A stretch of DNA of 64,000 nt from Membranipora membranacea. Its lineage: Eukaryota; Bryozoa; Gymnolaemata; Cheilostomatida; Membraniporidae. This document shows positions 1 through 12,336 of this stretch, in pieces. The translations under genes were made by a program, and so were the position numbers. The notes beneath the pieces are model-generated. The model was given only the letters and a program-made list of their open reading frames with translations, did not search any database and was not told the origin of the DNA. Where the stretch lies: assembly GCA_914767715.1 (NCBI GenBank), contig OU612070.1, positions 573,501 through 637,500 of the forward strand, in the 5' to 3' direction. How positions within the stretch are numbered: the stretch's first letter is position 1; every line of letters starts with the position of its first letter.

Positions 1-175
1 TCAAGTTTGATCAATTTGCCTGCTTTCAGAGTTGCCCCTTCCACTGGTCACGCCGCAGTGTGACCAGCGACCAATGGAAGGGGAGCAACTAGTATGCAGG
101 CAAGCCAGTGGACTGGGTGACCAGTGGAGGGGATCGGGGTCAACTCTGAATGCAGGCAAATGGATCAAACTTGAT
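1..175. mobile_element. MITE copy 1 (palindromic, TIR about 23 bp)
   Basis: The first 23 bases (core GTTTGATCAATTTGCCTGC) reappear inverted at 152-174 as GCAGGCAAATGGATCAAAC. The interior is also partly self-complementary, with CCACTGGTCACGCCGC-type segments. A second copy of the same family lies at 59554-59681. There is no coding capacity, so this is a short non-autonomous DNA transposon. The left border coincides with the window edge, so the true end and any target duplication cannot be seen. Confidence 0.75.
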
Positions 176-215
176 CTAGATATCAGGTGACATATTATTT
201 ATGTATGCTTATTAG

Positions 216-3200
216 ACACTAGAGCTATCTGAGATGTATATTAAGCCACCTCACATGTTATCTAAAGCTGACAGCCTGATAAAGTACAGTACAGAGATAC
301 AGAAACTGAGAATTATATATCAGATATCTGATACTCGAGTTATCCTCCCATACCTGTACGGGTCTGTAAGTATACACAAACTATTACTACATAACGAGAT
401 CACCAGGAGCTGTCTTTATCTTAGATTGAAGAAGTGCATTCTGATGTCTTTTCATTATCTACGGTATTTGACTACCCGATCTAAATGTTGGTATTTAGTT
501 CTTGTCTTTTATTTGCCTCCTAGTTGGTCTCTCACTATTGATGAATAACTTGTAGCCTATTTAATAAATAACGAAATGCAATGGCTGCCGGATTAAATTA
601 AAAGAGAAGATCTTTGAATTTCTATTGACAGCCAATGATATTACAAGCCACACAATGCTGGAAGGTTGACTGGGATGAACTGGAGACAAACCTGACTCAC
701 ATATCCGCCCTTCATCATCACCTCAATCACAAGGTAACTATATCACATTCTATCCTCATTGGCTGTAGAGTTTTATGTATGGATGCTCCTAACATGTTGA
801 GATGAAGCCAGATCTAAAATTCTCCCTATTCTTTTGTCTATTTGCTTGTTTTATTGGTCTCCTGCAGATCAGATGACTTAAAATAAATGTATATATGGTG
901 TTATTTTTATGAGAAACTTTGTTCTGACAATAATCTTTGTTGCAGAAATCGTCATTGATATGTCAGGTAGCAGGGGATAATGACAGTGAGGAGTTACGCC
1001 CCTTACCATACTACTGTATATACCCCACAAACCACAGCTTACTTATACAGCTAGTAGCCTATAAAGATGTGCTTCTATATGATAAGCCTCTGGATGTAAA
1101 ACCAGAGGGAAATACAAACTTTCAGGCTAATATGGATATGGAGATGAGTCTGAATAAGGTATGCGGTGATAATGTAGAATCTGTTCCAATAAAACCCGTA
1201 CTCACTATTGCTCTATCTATACACCCCAGCCGTACTCACTAGTGCCCTATCTATACACCCCAGCCGTACTCACTAGTGCTCTATCTATACACCCTCAGCC
1301 GTACTCACTAGTGCCCTATCTATACACCCCAGCCGTACTCACTAGTGCTCTATCTATACACCCTCAGCCGTACTCACTAGTGCCCTATCTATACACCCCA
1401 GCCGTACTCACTAGTGCTCTATCTCTACACCCCAGCCGTACTCACTATTGCTCTATCTATACACCCTCAGCCGTACTCACTAGTGCCCTATCTATACACC
1501 CCAGCCGTACTCACTATTGCTCTATCTATACACCCCAGCCGTACTCACTAGTGCCCTATCTATACACCCCAGCCGTACTCACTATTGCTCTATCTATACA
1601 CCCCAGCCGTACTCACTAGTGCCCTATCTATACACCCCAGCCCTACTCACTAGTGCCCTATCTATAGACCCCAGCCGTACTCACTAGTGCTCTATCTATA
1701 CACCCCCAGCCGTACTCACTAGTGCCCTATCTATACACCCCAGCCGTACTCACTAGTGCTCTATCTATACACCCCCAGCCGTACTCACTAGTGCCCTATC
1801 TATACACCCCAGCCGTACTCACTAGTGCCCTATCTATACACCCCAGCCGTACTCACTAGTGCCCTATCTATAGACCCCAGCCGTACTCACTAGTGCTCTA
1901 TCTATACACCCCCAGCCGTACTCACTAGTGCCCTATCTATACACCCCAGCCGTACTCACTAGTGCTCTATCTATACACCCCCAGCCGTACTCACTAGTGC
2001 CCTATCTATACACCCCAGCCGTACTCACTAGTGCCCTATCTAAACACCCCAGCCGTACTCACTAGTGCCCTATCTATAGACCCCAGCCGTACTCACTAGT
2101 GCTCTATCTATACACCCCCAGCCGTACTCACTAGTGCTCTATCTATACACCCCCAGCCGTACTCACTAGTGCCCTATCTATACACCCCAGCCGTACTCAC
2201 TAGTGCTCTATCTATACACCCCCAGCCGTACTCACTAGTGCCCTATCTATACACCCCAGCCGTACTCACTATTGCTCTATCTATACACCCCAGCCGTACT
2301 CACTAGTGCCCTATCTATACACCCCAGCCGTACTCACTATTGCTCTATCTATACACCCCAGCCGTACTCACTAGTGCCCTATCTATACACCCCAGCCCTA
2401 CTCACTAGTGCCCTATCTATACACCCCAGCCGTACTCACTAGTGCCCTATCTATACACCCCAGCCGTACTCACTAGTGCTCTATCTATACACCCCCAGCC
2501 GTACTCACTAGTGCCCTATCTATACACCCCAGCCGTACTCACTAGTGCTCTATCTATACACCCCCAGCCGTACTCACTAGTGCCCTATCTATACACCCCA
2601 GCCGTACTCACTAGTGCCCTATCTATACACCCCAGCCGTACTCACTAGTGCCCTATCTATAGACCCCAGCCGTACTCACTAGTGCTCTATCTATACACCC
2701 CCAGCCGTACTCACTAGTGCCCTATCTATACACCCCAGCCGTACTCACTAGTGCTCTATCTATACACCCCCAGCCGTACTCACTAGTGCCCTATCTATAC
2801 ACCCCAGCCGTACTCACTAGTGCCCTATCTATACACCCCAGCCGTACTCACTAGTGCCCTATCTATAGACCCCAGCCGTACTCACTAGTGCTCTATCTAT
2901 ACACCCCCAGCCGTACTCACTAGTGCCCTATCTATACACCCCAGCCGTACTCACTAGTGCTCTATCTATACACCCCCAGCCGTACTCACTATTGCTCTAT
3001 CTATACACCCCAGCCGTACTCACTAGTGCCCTATCTATACACCCCAGCCGTACTCACTAGTGCCCTATCTATACACCCCAGCCGTACTCACTAGTGCCCT
3101 ATCTATACATCCCAGCCGTACTCACTATTGCCCTATCTATACACCCCCAGCCGTACTCACTAGTGCCCTATCTATACACCCCAGCCGTACTCACTAGTGC

Positions 3201-6200
3201 CCTATCTATACACCCCAGCCGTACTCACTAGTGCCCTATCTATACACCCCAGCCGTACTCACTAATGCCCTATCTTTACACCCCAGCCGTACTCACTAGT
3301 GCCCTATCTATACACCCCAGCCGTACTCACTAGTGCCCTATCTATACACCCCAGCCGTACTCACTAGTGCCCTATCTATACACCCCAGCCGTACTCACTA
3401 ATGCCCTATCTATACACCCCAGCCGTACTCACTAGTGCCTTATCTATACACCCCGGCCGTACTCACTAGTGCCCTATCTATACACCCCAGCCGTACTCAC
3501 TAGTGCCCTATCTATACACCCCAGCCGTACTCACTATTGCTCTATCTATACACCCCAGCCGTAGTCACTAGTGCCCTATCTATACACCCCAGCCGTACTC
3601 ACTAGTGCCCTATCTATACACCCCCAGCCGTACTCACTAGTGCCCTATCTATACACCCCAGCCGTACTCACTAGTGCCCTATCTATACACCCCAGCCGTA
3701 CTCACTAGTGCCCTATCTCTACACCCCCAGCCGTACTCACTAGTGCCCTATCTATACACCCCGGCCGTACTCACTAGTGCCCTATCTATACACCCCCAGC
3801 CGTACTCACTAGTGCCCTATCTATACACCCCAGCCGTACTCACTAGTGCCCTATCTATACACCCCAGCCGTACTCACTAGTGCCCTATCTATACACCCCC
3901 AGCCGTACTCACTAGTGCCCTATCTATACACCCCGGCCGTACTCACTAGTGCCCTATCTATACACCCCAGCTGTACTCACTAGTGCCCTATCTATACACC
4001 CCAGCCGTACTCACTAGTGCCCTATCTATACACCCCGGCCGTACTCACTAGTGCCCTATCTATAAACCCCAGCCGTACTCACTAATGCCCTATCTATACA
4101 CCCCAGCCGTACTCACTAGTGCTCTATCTATACACCCCAGCCGTACTCACTAGTGCCCTATCTATACACCCCAGCCGTACTCACTAATGCCCTATCTTTA
4201 CACCCCAGCCGTACTCACTAGTGCCCTATCTATACACCCCAGCCGTACTCACTAGTGCCCTATCTATATACCCCAGCCGTACTCACTAGTGCCCTATCTA
4301 TACACCCCCAGCCGTACTCACTAGTGCCCTATCCAACAGGGACATCGACAGTCAGATCAGGGGTGCATTACCGCTAGTGGAGCTTAATTACTATCATCAT
4401 TACCCCAAATTTTGATGTCCTGTAAAATCTGTGATTGTTTTATTTAAGGTGGTTTGTGCTGAGAATTTTGAGCCTCAGATGTTAAACACGAGTCAGGTGA
4501 TGAGATGTGTGACTAAATCTCTGCTACCTAAAAGAGTTACTAGTAAGAGAAAACCCGTCACCTCCTCATCGTCCACTCCTGTGAGTTTATAGGACATGTT
4601 GTCTCTTCAACGAAAGTCGAGAAATATAGTCTAGGGTGTCTAGGTGGGATGACATATGACCTGGTAGCAGTATTAATGTTGAAGTTACACAAATGCAAGC
4701 AACATACACTGTCAAGGCAGGTTCATGAAGTTAACAAACCGCGAGGTTGTCTACTCTAGGGTAGAATTGTTACTCATCTTACCTAAAATTTTATTCCGAT
4801 GGCAGTGTTGAAAATTTTTAATATCTTATTTTGTTTCATGTTTGAAATTCCATCTCCATGGTAGATATAAAACAATTACAAGTTACAAGCTGTTAACCGG
4901 CTGCTATTTATTCTGTGTACGGAAATCTTCTTTTTTTATCCACCAACAGAAACTAAAGACTAAGTATCTGCCTGTATGTGGAGTACAGAGAAATACAACT
5001 GTGACATCACAAGGTAAAAGTAGATCTGTAAGATCACCGCGAGTGATGGATACCGGAGTGTATCATCATCAGATCACTTTATCACAGTCAGATAGGAAAC
5101 AGAAGAAAGATTCAATCAAACCATCAGCCTCCGCTGTCAGCTTCACAAACATGGTCAGTACACATAAAAATTCCAAATTTCTCTTTTTAACCGAATATCA
5201 ATATTATCTGTATATTAGGTAGCCCAGAGTATGTGCGGTTAATTCCACACTATGAAGCCGGGCTCGATGGGTGAACTGTGATCAAATTACTCAGGATAAA
5301 AACTTATTTTTAACAAACTTCCATAACCTGAAAGCTTTACGGTGATAATGATGTTCTGGTGTATGTATGTTTGTCCAAATGCTTAAATATGTAATGATCC
5401 ATTTGATCCACTTCCACAAATTACCTATATTACTGAGTTTCCTAGACTGTTGTGACTCGTTTATACGTGGGGAATAGTTCTGTCATAGACTGTATTACTT
5501 CTACAATGAGGTCCCTACATGTGTCTGGTGCATTTTTTCAGTCTGATTACGGAGACAGAGGTGCACATGACAAGACACTTAACCCACTCAAACTCGTCCC
5601 ACCCAAGAGAAGGTCTGCTCCCGCCTCTCTGCCTCCTCCTCCCCGGCAGGAGATTCAATCTTACGCTCCTACTACTCTGACCAATCAAATCCGCATCCAG
5701 AAGTATACCACTGGTATGTATAAGTACTGTATTTTTGATTTGACGAGAATATCCAACTTATGATGGAAATATGAATGGTGTAATAAATTTGTAGTTAGGA
5801 GTATGTGCTGTTGTAGTTAGGAGTATGTGCTGTTGTAGTTAGGAGTATGTGCTGTTGTAGTTAGGAGTATGTGCTGTTGTAGTTAGGAGTATGTGCTGTT
5901 GTAGTTAGGAGTATGTGCTGTTGTAGTTAGGAGTATGTGCTGTTGTAGTTAGGAGTATGTGCTGTTGCATATCCAATTAAATTTTCTCTTTGTTAATCTT
6001 CAGTTGAGCCTATGGATAAGCTTTAATTTCTCTTCGATCCAAGAAAAAAAAGTCAGACACGTCAACTACCAACCAATCAACTATGCATTAAAGATGTTAA
6101 TATCCTTTGTTGTGAGTCATGTCCCCTCTACAAAGTACAAAAAGTCTTTTGATTTTGAGAGGAAACTTAAGGTATGAGATGTCAAAGCTAGTATAGCTAA

Positions 6201-6960
6201 GGTCAAAACGATTGCTAGTTTCCTTCCATGAACGCACCGTATTTTGTACTTGTCGGAGCGGTACTGACTCAAGTTGCGATGTGATTGGTTGCTGACCGAT
6301 GTTCTATCCTCCTCTTTATCCCCTGTATTTGTTCCACATATAGATGGTACAGACGTGGGTTTGACTGAGAATACAAGCAGACTGAAGTGGATTACTCGAG
6401 ATACAGCAGCCCCAGTAAATGACCACCTGACCTCTTCATCACAGACATACTACAGCACTACAGCAGCACCTGCAGCTAAGCGTAAGAGATGGTCATTACC
6501 TGAGTCATATATGGAGACCAGCCCTCAGATCAACACCAGCAGCTCAGGGCGTCATATTGACTCAACACAACAAGATGAGAGACACTCTGACTATCTACAT
6601 GATGAGAATAGTGACCCCGCAGTAGCAGACTTATCATCTGAGCTCCTCTCTCCGATGGATATAGCCACTTTCTCCCAAACACAACCTAGAACTCTTATGA
6701 AATCACCCCTAGCCCCATCCCAAACTAAACAAGCCAGTATGTCTGAAACTAAGGCTAAGTACAAATATATAAAGCCTAGCCTGAGATCCCCAGGTGCTGG
6801 AGGTAGATTTCCTGGCGTTACTCGGCCTCCTTCATACACGAAACCTACTGAGAATATTGCTCTGGGTTTGAATTACGCAAGCACTGAGTTTGTGATGAAT
6901 AATGGTGGGGTTCTTTCTCCTGCTGGAAGTGACTTCAATGCAGACGATATACTGGATTAG
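216..6960 (+). CDS. M1AP: M1AP-like (meiosis 1 associated protein), 3' part, seven exons
   Basis: Exons 216-365, 632-733, 946-1158, 4449-4580, 4950-5153, 5542-5713 and 6344-6960 join in frame (530 codons including the TAG stop at 6958-6960). Upstream exons lie outside the window. The exon at 632 encodes CWKVDWDELETNLTHISALH. As I recall vertebrate M1AP, this closely matches its CWQLDWDELETNQQHFHALC segment, and the flanking residues also fit. In mammals M1AP is a germ-cell protein needed for meiotic recombination and male fertility. That function is inferred here. The C-terminal half is Ser/Thr/Pro-rich and holds a basic PAAKRKR stretch, a plausible nuclear signal. The first listed exon (216) is supported only by splice sites, open frame and phase. 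The final exon is longer than I expect for the human tail. Confidence 0.85.
1196..4333. repeat. 34/35-bp tandem array (minisatellite), about 90 copies, in an M1AP intron
   Basis: The repeating unit is CTATCTATACACCCCAGCC followed by GTACTCACTAGTGCC, 34 bp, or 35 bp when one extra C is present. The array fills nearly the whole intron between the exons ending at 1158 and starting at 4449. Variant units (TATAGACC, GCTC for GCCC, ATTGC for AGTGC) are not randomly placed: the TATAGACC variant recurs at 1659, 1865 and 2071, and again at 2654 and 2860, always 206 bp apart (six units). Open frames here are only repeat translations. Confidence 0.98.
5791..5966. repeat. 22-bp tandem repeat, 8 copies, in an M1AP intron
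   Basis: The unit GTAGTTAGGAGTATGTGCTG plus TT is repeated eight times with essentially no divergence. It lies in the intron between the exons ending at 5713 and starting at 6344. The low divergence suggests a recent expansion. Confidence 0.95.
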
Positions 6961-7137
6961 ATATATGATGCTATGAGGAGTTATTGTTAGTTTCACAATT
7001 AAAATTTACCCTCTCCTCTCTCATCGAATACCAATGAAACACTGGATTCTTTAATACTCCCACTGATATGTACTACATATATTTTTATGTTATTGTTATC
7101 CCCCCTTGTTATTGTTGTTCTTTGATACATTTTGTGT

Positions 7138-7143
7138 AATAAA
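7138..7143 (+). terminator. Likely polyadenylation signal of the M1AP-like gene
   Basis: AATAAA lies 178 nt after the stop codon at 6960, in AT-rich 3' UTR-like sequence. A second AATAAA follows near 7170. The position is typical for a metazoan 3' end, but no cleavage site can be shown. Confidence 0.6.
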
Positions 7144-8383
7144 ATGAAATATGTCGTGTTCTTGGTCCGAATAAAAATTTAGAAGTTCTAGTTATCAAAC
7201 CCAGTATGATTTTACCATTATTAACAGTTGGTACTTTTCCGTATTTGACGAAGCTGACATTTTTTACCCATAATTCTTCAAGCGTGCAGAGAGACTTGTA
7301 TCCCAGTGCGTCGGGACAGAAGAAGAATTATTATTATTATTATTATCAGGTTTTTATTGAGGTTTTCATATGTATAAGTATGTTATACATATGGTTATGG
7401 TTGTCTCACTGCTCAGTTTGCTCAAGAAAACAATAACTTCCATCGATTTTTTTTCTGCTACAGTATCACTGATGGTTGAATTGGCGAACTAGAACGGAAT
7501 GTGTCCCTCACCAATGTTTTGGTAAAGAGCACAGGTAGTGAGTCAAAATTGCAGAAAAGATTGAGAAACATGTAGTAAGCTGTAGTTTATTGTTGCTAAT
7601 TGATTGTTTGTGAATTAAAGACCGACCGCCTCCAGTACTGAGACATTCCATCGATAACAGGCGGTCTTATTACCAATATCCATTTCTATTTAGGTCTTCG
7701 GGAAACAGAACTTTTCTACGGAAGTCAATTTTTGTCAGATGCTTGGATGCAAAACACTAAGCTATATTTTTGTTCACTTTCAACAACAATGCATGCATAG
7801 AACAGACATAGAACTAAACCAGCTGTATCACACCTTTGATTCTTCGGGAAGAAGGAAGAACACTACTAAGATACCTATATTCACAAGATATTCACGAGAT
7901 AACAAATAAAGCTTCCAATAGGTCCACACATGTCCCAACTGCCCTAATTCTTTCTAACACAACACGCCCTCATTCCTGATCCATCAGCATACCTAGATTC
8001 TTGAACTTATCTGTTGTTGGAATCTCTGTGTAAACATCTTGGTAATGCATATCATTTTGATCTTGCTGGTATTGTCATTTGGTGGTAAGTACAAAAATAT
8101 AAAGATATGCATAATATTATATTTATTGTGGTGCATGCGCTTTGTACTGTGTGAAATCAGGGTGAAATGACAAGAAAATTGGGAGTTGACTGATTTCTTG
8201 GAAAACACTAAAAAGTCCAAAACTGTAATATAAAAAACCGACTACTGCAAGTTTGTTCCGGGGCATCTGCTGTGAAACCTTGGTTCAAAAATTCCAGTCT
8301 GCATTAGCAATGAGTCTGCTTTCCGCCCTGATAGTCATGATGTTGGTGATATGGTGGCCAAAATCACCTCATTCTTATAAACC

Positions 8384-8621
8384 AGGCCCGTAGTTCTAGG
8401 GGAGGCAGCGAGGTACTGCCTCCCCTAGGAAGCTAAACACAGTGGCCTAAAAACACCATAATTGAATAATCCATGTCAGAATTAGCTCCTCTGTGACTCC
8501 CAGTTGCTTATTATATGCCTTAAATTGCCTGGGGATTAGCCTATAGTACCCCTCTTGGTGATGCTCCAGACCCGCCTCGGACTCTTGCCTCCCCTACCGG
8601 TTTTTCTAAACTACGGCCCTG
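8384..8621. mobile_element. MITE-like element with GGGCCGTAGTT-type ends
   Basis: The left end reads AGGCCCGTAGTTCTAGGGGA with GGCAG following. The right end reads TGCCTCCCCTACCGG and finishes AACTACGGCCCT, its inverted counterpart. A second inverted pair, GGGGAGGCAG and CTGCCTCCCC, sits inside the left end. About 240 bp with no coding frame, so a non-autonomous TIR element. No clear target duplication was seen. Confidence 0.65.
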
Positions 8622-9262
8622 TAAACCTAGAAGGGTGCGGGTGTAGTTGGCGGAAGCAATCATTTTATAATGACCAGGCCAAGTGTTTGGATATATGTAA
8701 ACTCAATGTCGTTTGTTGGCTGCTGCTGCTGTCCCATCTGCATTTATATTGTGTCCTGTATATGCCTGTTTTATTGAAATATTTTGCGTGAGTTTCCAGC
8801 AAACTTCTTGGGATGCTGAATAATGTCTAAAGGGCTTATATACAGACAACATAATGTTACGCATAAATATACGAGGGACACCAAAGCCTGAAGTCAGAGT
8901 TATTATATATTTCAGTCACAAAGGTTGAATATAATTTCATCTGAAATGCACCCAATAATCTTTTAGTCATGAAGGCTGCATTATGAATGTTCACTTACAT
9001 TGATTTGAATATCACTGATAAGCTATTGTGTTATTTTGTTAAGCATTGCATTGATCGTATTGTGTCTGGGCAGCTATCCCTGACTGCTTTTATTGAATTA
9101 TTGATAAATGCATTAAAGTTCTGTATCAAGATATGGCCAAGATTAGGTTTCTTTAAAACAGTAGAACAGAAATCATTTAGGCAATGAGGTATTTGGAAGT
9201 CGAATGTAGCTGTTGAATTGAATTACCACACAAGAAGTGAGCCTTTCAAGTAGTGCATCAGA

Positions 9263-11637
9263 ATGGACCCAATGCAGAATATGGCTGACGATATCTCAGA
9301 CCAAGGTAGGTTGTTATGTACTGTCGGACTAGATGAGTTTGTGAATGGAAGCCAGACATGTTGGAATGCAAAAGTACTTTGGGAGAGTGATATCCCTGTA
9401 TACTATAATATTAGGCCACCGCTGTTTAATAAAAACAGCGGTGACACACGAGGTTTGAGGCACATCCTGTTTGCCGCCCTGTCTTTCTATATGTCATGTT
9501 GATGAGAATGATAATCAATATCAGACAGATACTGGAAGTCTCGCTTTCTCCTCGGCAAGATAATAGAGGAGAAAGAAGAAGGTAAAAGTGTTCCTGGTGG
9601 TGAATCGCTTACCCTCCTGTGATTAATCCCAGAAATACCTTCTATGCAAATACTATGATTATAAACAGGCTACTGTGGCTCGAGTAGGAATCTGACTCAA
9701 TACATGAGCGCTGACAATATTGTGTATACTTATCCTTACAGTTTCAGTGATTTGTTGTTATACCTGTTACCCCTCCCTTTCCGCACACAATCCCCTAACT
9801 CTGAGCTTCGCCCTTTACCACATTTATCACACTCAGATTGTGTAGTACAACCATCAGTTCACCCTCCTTGTTTGACGGTAATTATCCATCTCACTTTTTG
9901 TCCCTTCCGATGCAGTAGCATGTTTATGTGTTGAATTAAATGTCGGTTATTTTTTGGTGAACTTTGACATGAGAAACAATACAAACGGTTACAAATCGAG
10001 TGGCGTTACATTGCTAGTTGCTTCATTACCATATACCACATTATACTCCTGAGAGTTGGTGTATTAGCATACCGCCGAAGATTGCTGGAAGACAAACTCA
10101 GTATTGTTTCCTTCCTGTCAAACAAAGTATGGTTTGGCAGGCTACCGCTGTAGAAACTTGTAACCGTAACAACATCATATTATGCCAAATTGAGAATAAT
10201 CCCACTATCAAACTAAAACTCAGATCGACTCAGGCCGCGACGGAGGTGTGATGATTATTGATGATTTGTTCTCAGACTATGATGATGATAATGACAGGGC
10301 GATACCTTCAGTGTATGAGATAGACGGAGATCTGTATCAGCAGATCAAACGAGCTACGATAGGCGACTGGGAGTCCTCTGGTATATGGAAACGACACACT
10401 GTCAGTTCTAAGGCTAAAGACTGGGGAATTATACGAGCCCACCAAAGCAAACCACTCCCGTAAGTTTACAACAAATACTTGAATGTACCGATTAGAACGC
10501 AACACGCTCCCAAATGTCTGTCCACGTAATGTTGATATACAGATCATTAGCTGCGCCTGATACTTTTAGGTGGCACACGTTGCTACAAATCTCCATTCGT
10601 ATGTGCTTCTTTTTGATAATTGCAACCTGCTATTATGTTATGTTATAAGTTTATTTTCGATCCCAAGCCCACCCCCGTTGATACTGTGGTGAAAATAAAG
10701 ATATACCTTTTCTAACATCTTCTCAACAGGACGCTATATCAGAGAGGACGAAATCATGAAGCTGTGCCAGCATTTAAACAGTACGAGTCTGAGGAGTTAG
10801 AGAGGATAGTGGAGAGGATACAGAGACCAACTAAGTCTGCAATGTTGAGGACGGGTCATTGTGTTAGTGATATCCCCGCCACAGGGACAGAGGAAGGAGA
10901 GAAGAAAGATAAGGAGGAGGGGAAGAAGGCAGAGGAGAAACCACCAATCAACCAGGTACGTATACATGCTGTAGGCAGAATGTTAATCTCTTTGTGACCA
11001 CTCATAACTGACTGAATGTTGTTAATTTTCAGAATAGTGGCCTTTCAATACACTGTGCCTAATCCTAAATCCTATTTTTATTCAGGAACAAAGAGTGGGG
11101 TAGGGAAATAAGGGATTTAGATAATATAAGAATATTAGTATCATATAACCTGAAGTTTGTTTATTGCCCATTTTTAATATCCGTCCTGTAATAGGTTGAT
11201 AACATCGAAAGTACAGCACATAAAGTTTTCAAGCCATTGCTATCCATGCCCATGCGTTTCAGTATTCTCATCAGGTATACGCGTTGGGAGAATTTATATA
11301 TCCTGTAGCCAACATGATATACTAGATGCCTGGAAAATTTGACCACATGATAAACATCTCTAAAAATATTCTTGTGTACTTGTGTAATGTGTTTTAACAT
11401 TATCAGTATCATTATATTTTCTTTTTGTTACAAACAATGGTATTATTGACTTTCGATTACAGATAATTGACTATGGGTCTGTTTTGTTTATCACATCATT
11501 TCTATATCGATATTTTTGTATGTGACATTTAACAGGCCGCTCTAATCAAACGTCTGATGACCCCGACAGCCTCACAGGCTATCAAAGTGGAGCTTACCAG
11601 AAAATATCGAGCCAGACCATCGAAAGCTCAGTCGTGA
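9263..11637 (+). CDS. Unrecognised 198-aa protein, four exons
   Basis: Exons 9263-9305, 10234-10459, 10730-10955 and 11536-11637 (TGA at 11635-11637) join with matching phases. The start is ATG at 9263 (MDPMQNMADD). The N-terminus is acidic (FSDYDDDND), the centre is basic and aromatic (GIWKRHTVSSKAKDWGIIRA), then comes a Glu/Lys-rich stretch and a basic tail. Two related segments stand out: RIQRPTKSAMLR at the start of the Glu/Lys region and RLMTPTASQAIK near the end, sharing an R-hydrophobic-x-x-PT-x-[AS] pattern. Exons 2-4 have good sites. The acceptor at 10233 lacks a strong pyrimidine tract, so the link to exon 1 is weaker. I do not recognise the family. Small basic proteins with repeated short motifs are common among ciliary and sperm proteins, but that is only a guess. 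Confidence 0.7.
9306..10233 (+). other. Intron 1 of the 198-aa gene
   Basis: No supported exon is seen here. Two open stretches (about 9704-9934 and 10018-10251) are in frames that do not join either neighbour exon cleanly. The second overlaps the next exon in another frame. An additional small exon cannot be excluded. Confidence 0.4.
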
Positions 11638-12336
11638 TGTGGGAGTGGAACTCGAATGCAGCATTGAAATGACAAAAATGACTGGCGGCCAAATACTGAA
11701 CTGAAATACATAATTTATCCTTATCTGATAATTTGCTCATGCTTAAAAATGCTCGGTTTCTTACCTACTCAATTTTAGTTGTTTTGATAGGAATTGTACT
11801 TTATAATAATATGCACTTTTGTAAATGAACACAAGATGATGGGACAATGTGTCATATCATTACAGTGACACTGCAATACAGTCATTGAATACAAAACTGA
11901 TGGTTTGTCTTCTGATGTCCAAACTGCATTTATTTTAGTAGCATTGTAACATAAAATATACAAATGTTCACAAGAGAAGCCAGATTTGGGTGCCATATCC
12001 TCTGCAGCGTATTTGAGTTGTTTCCACAAGAATAAGTACATAAACATGGCAAACATCACACTCTTTACTTTATTTGTTTTATAAGGTAAAATTTCAAAAT
12101 AAGTTTAATCGACCAGTTTGTTGGCTTTTTATACAATCACCCTTGATTGCATCCGATCAGCGGCCAAGAAATTTGCATTAATTAAGTGAAATTTACATTA
12201 AACTGGCGACCCTGGGTGGATGCGACCTTGAGCTTGTGAGAGCGACCTTGTGTGTGTGTTGTTAGCCAGTATCCAGACCTTCTATCACGTTATCTACAAA
12301 CTCTTATAGTACACAGCTTATTCTCAGCTTACACCT
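11638..12336. other. Convergent intergenic region, 198-aa gene / POLR1C
   Basis: This 700-bp spacer lies between two genes whose 3' ends face each other. It should hold both 3' UTRs. A minus-strand AATAAA is present at 12068-12073, about 264 nt past the POLR1C stop. A plus-strand signal is not obvious. No coding exon is visible. Confidence 0.6.
12068..12073 (-). terminator. Likely polyadenylation signal of POLR1C
   Basis: TTTATT on the plus strand is AATAAA on the minus strand, about 264 nt downstream of the POLR1C stop at 12337-12339. Assignment is by position only. Confidence 0.5.

Larger units (their letters stand above)
6961..9262. other. Intergenic region between the M1AP-like gene and the 198-aa gene
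   Basis: After the M1AP 3' UTR I see no convincing exon. The stretch holds a short ATT microsatellite near 7327-7347, a small hairpin at 7623-7668 (GACCGCCT/AGGCGGTC) and a MITE-like element at 8384-8621. Short open frames here lack splice context and resemble no family. Confidence 0.6.

Noticed and set aside
1242-3880. Open frames of 68-126 codons with PYLYTPAVLTSALSIHPQ-type peptides
   Set aside because: They are translations of the 34/35-bp array inside an intron. The unit length changes frame between copies and there is no splice support.
1196-4333. CRISPR-like array
   Set aside because: The units are contiguous with no unique spacers, and the DNA is animal nuclear, so this is a minisatellite.
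10018-10251. 77-codon open frame before exon 2 of the 198-aa gene
   Set aside because: It overlaps the supported exon in a different frame and its end offers no phase-matched junction.
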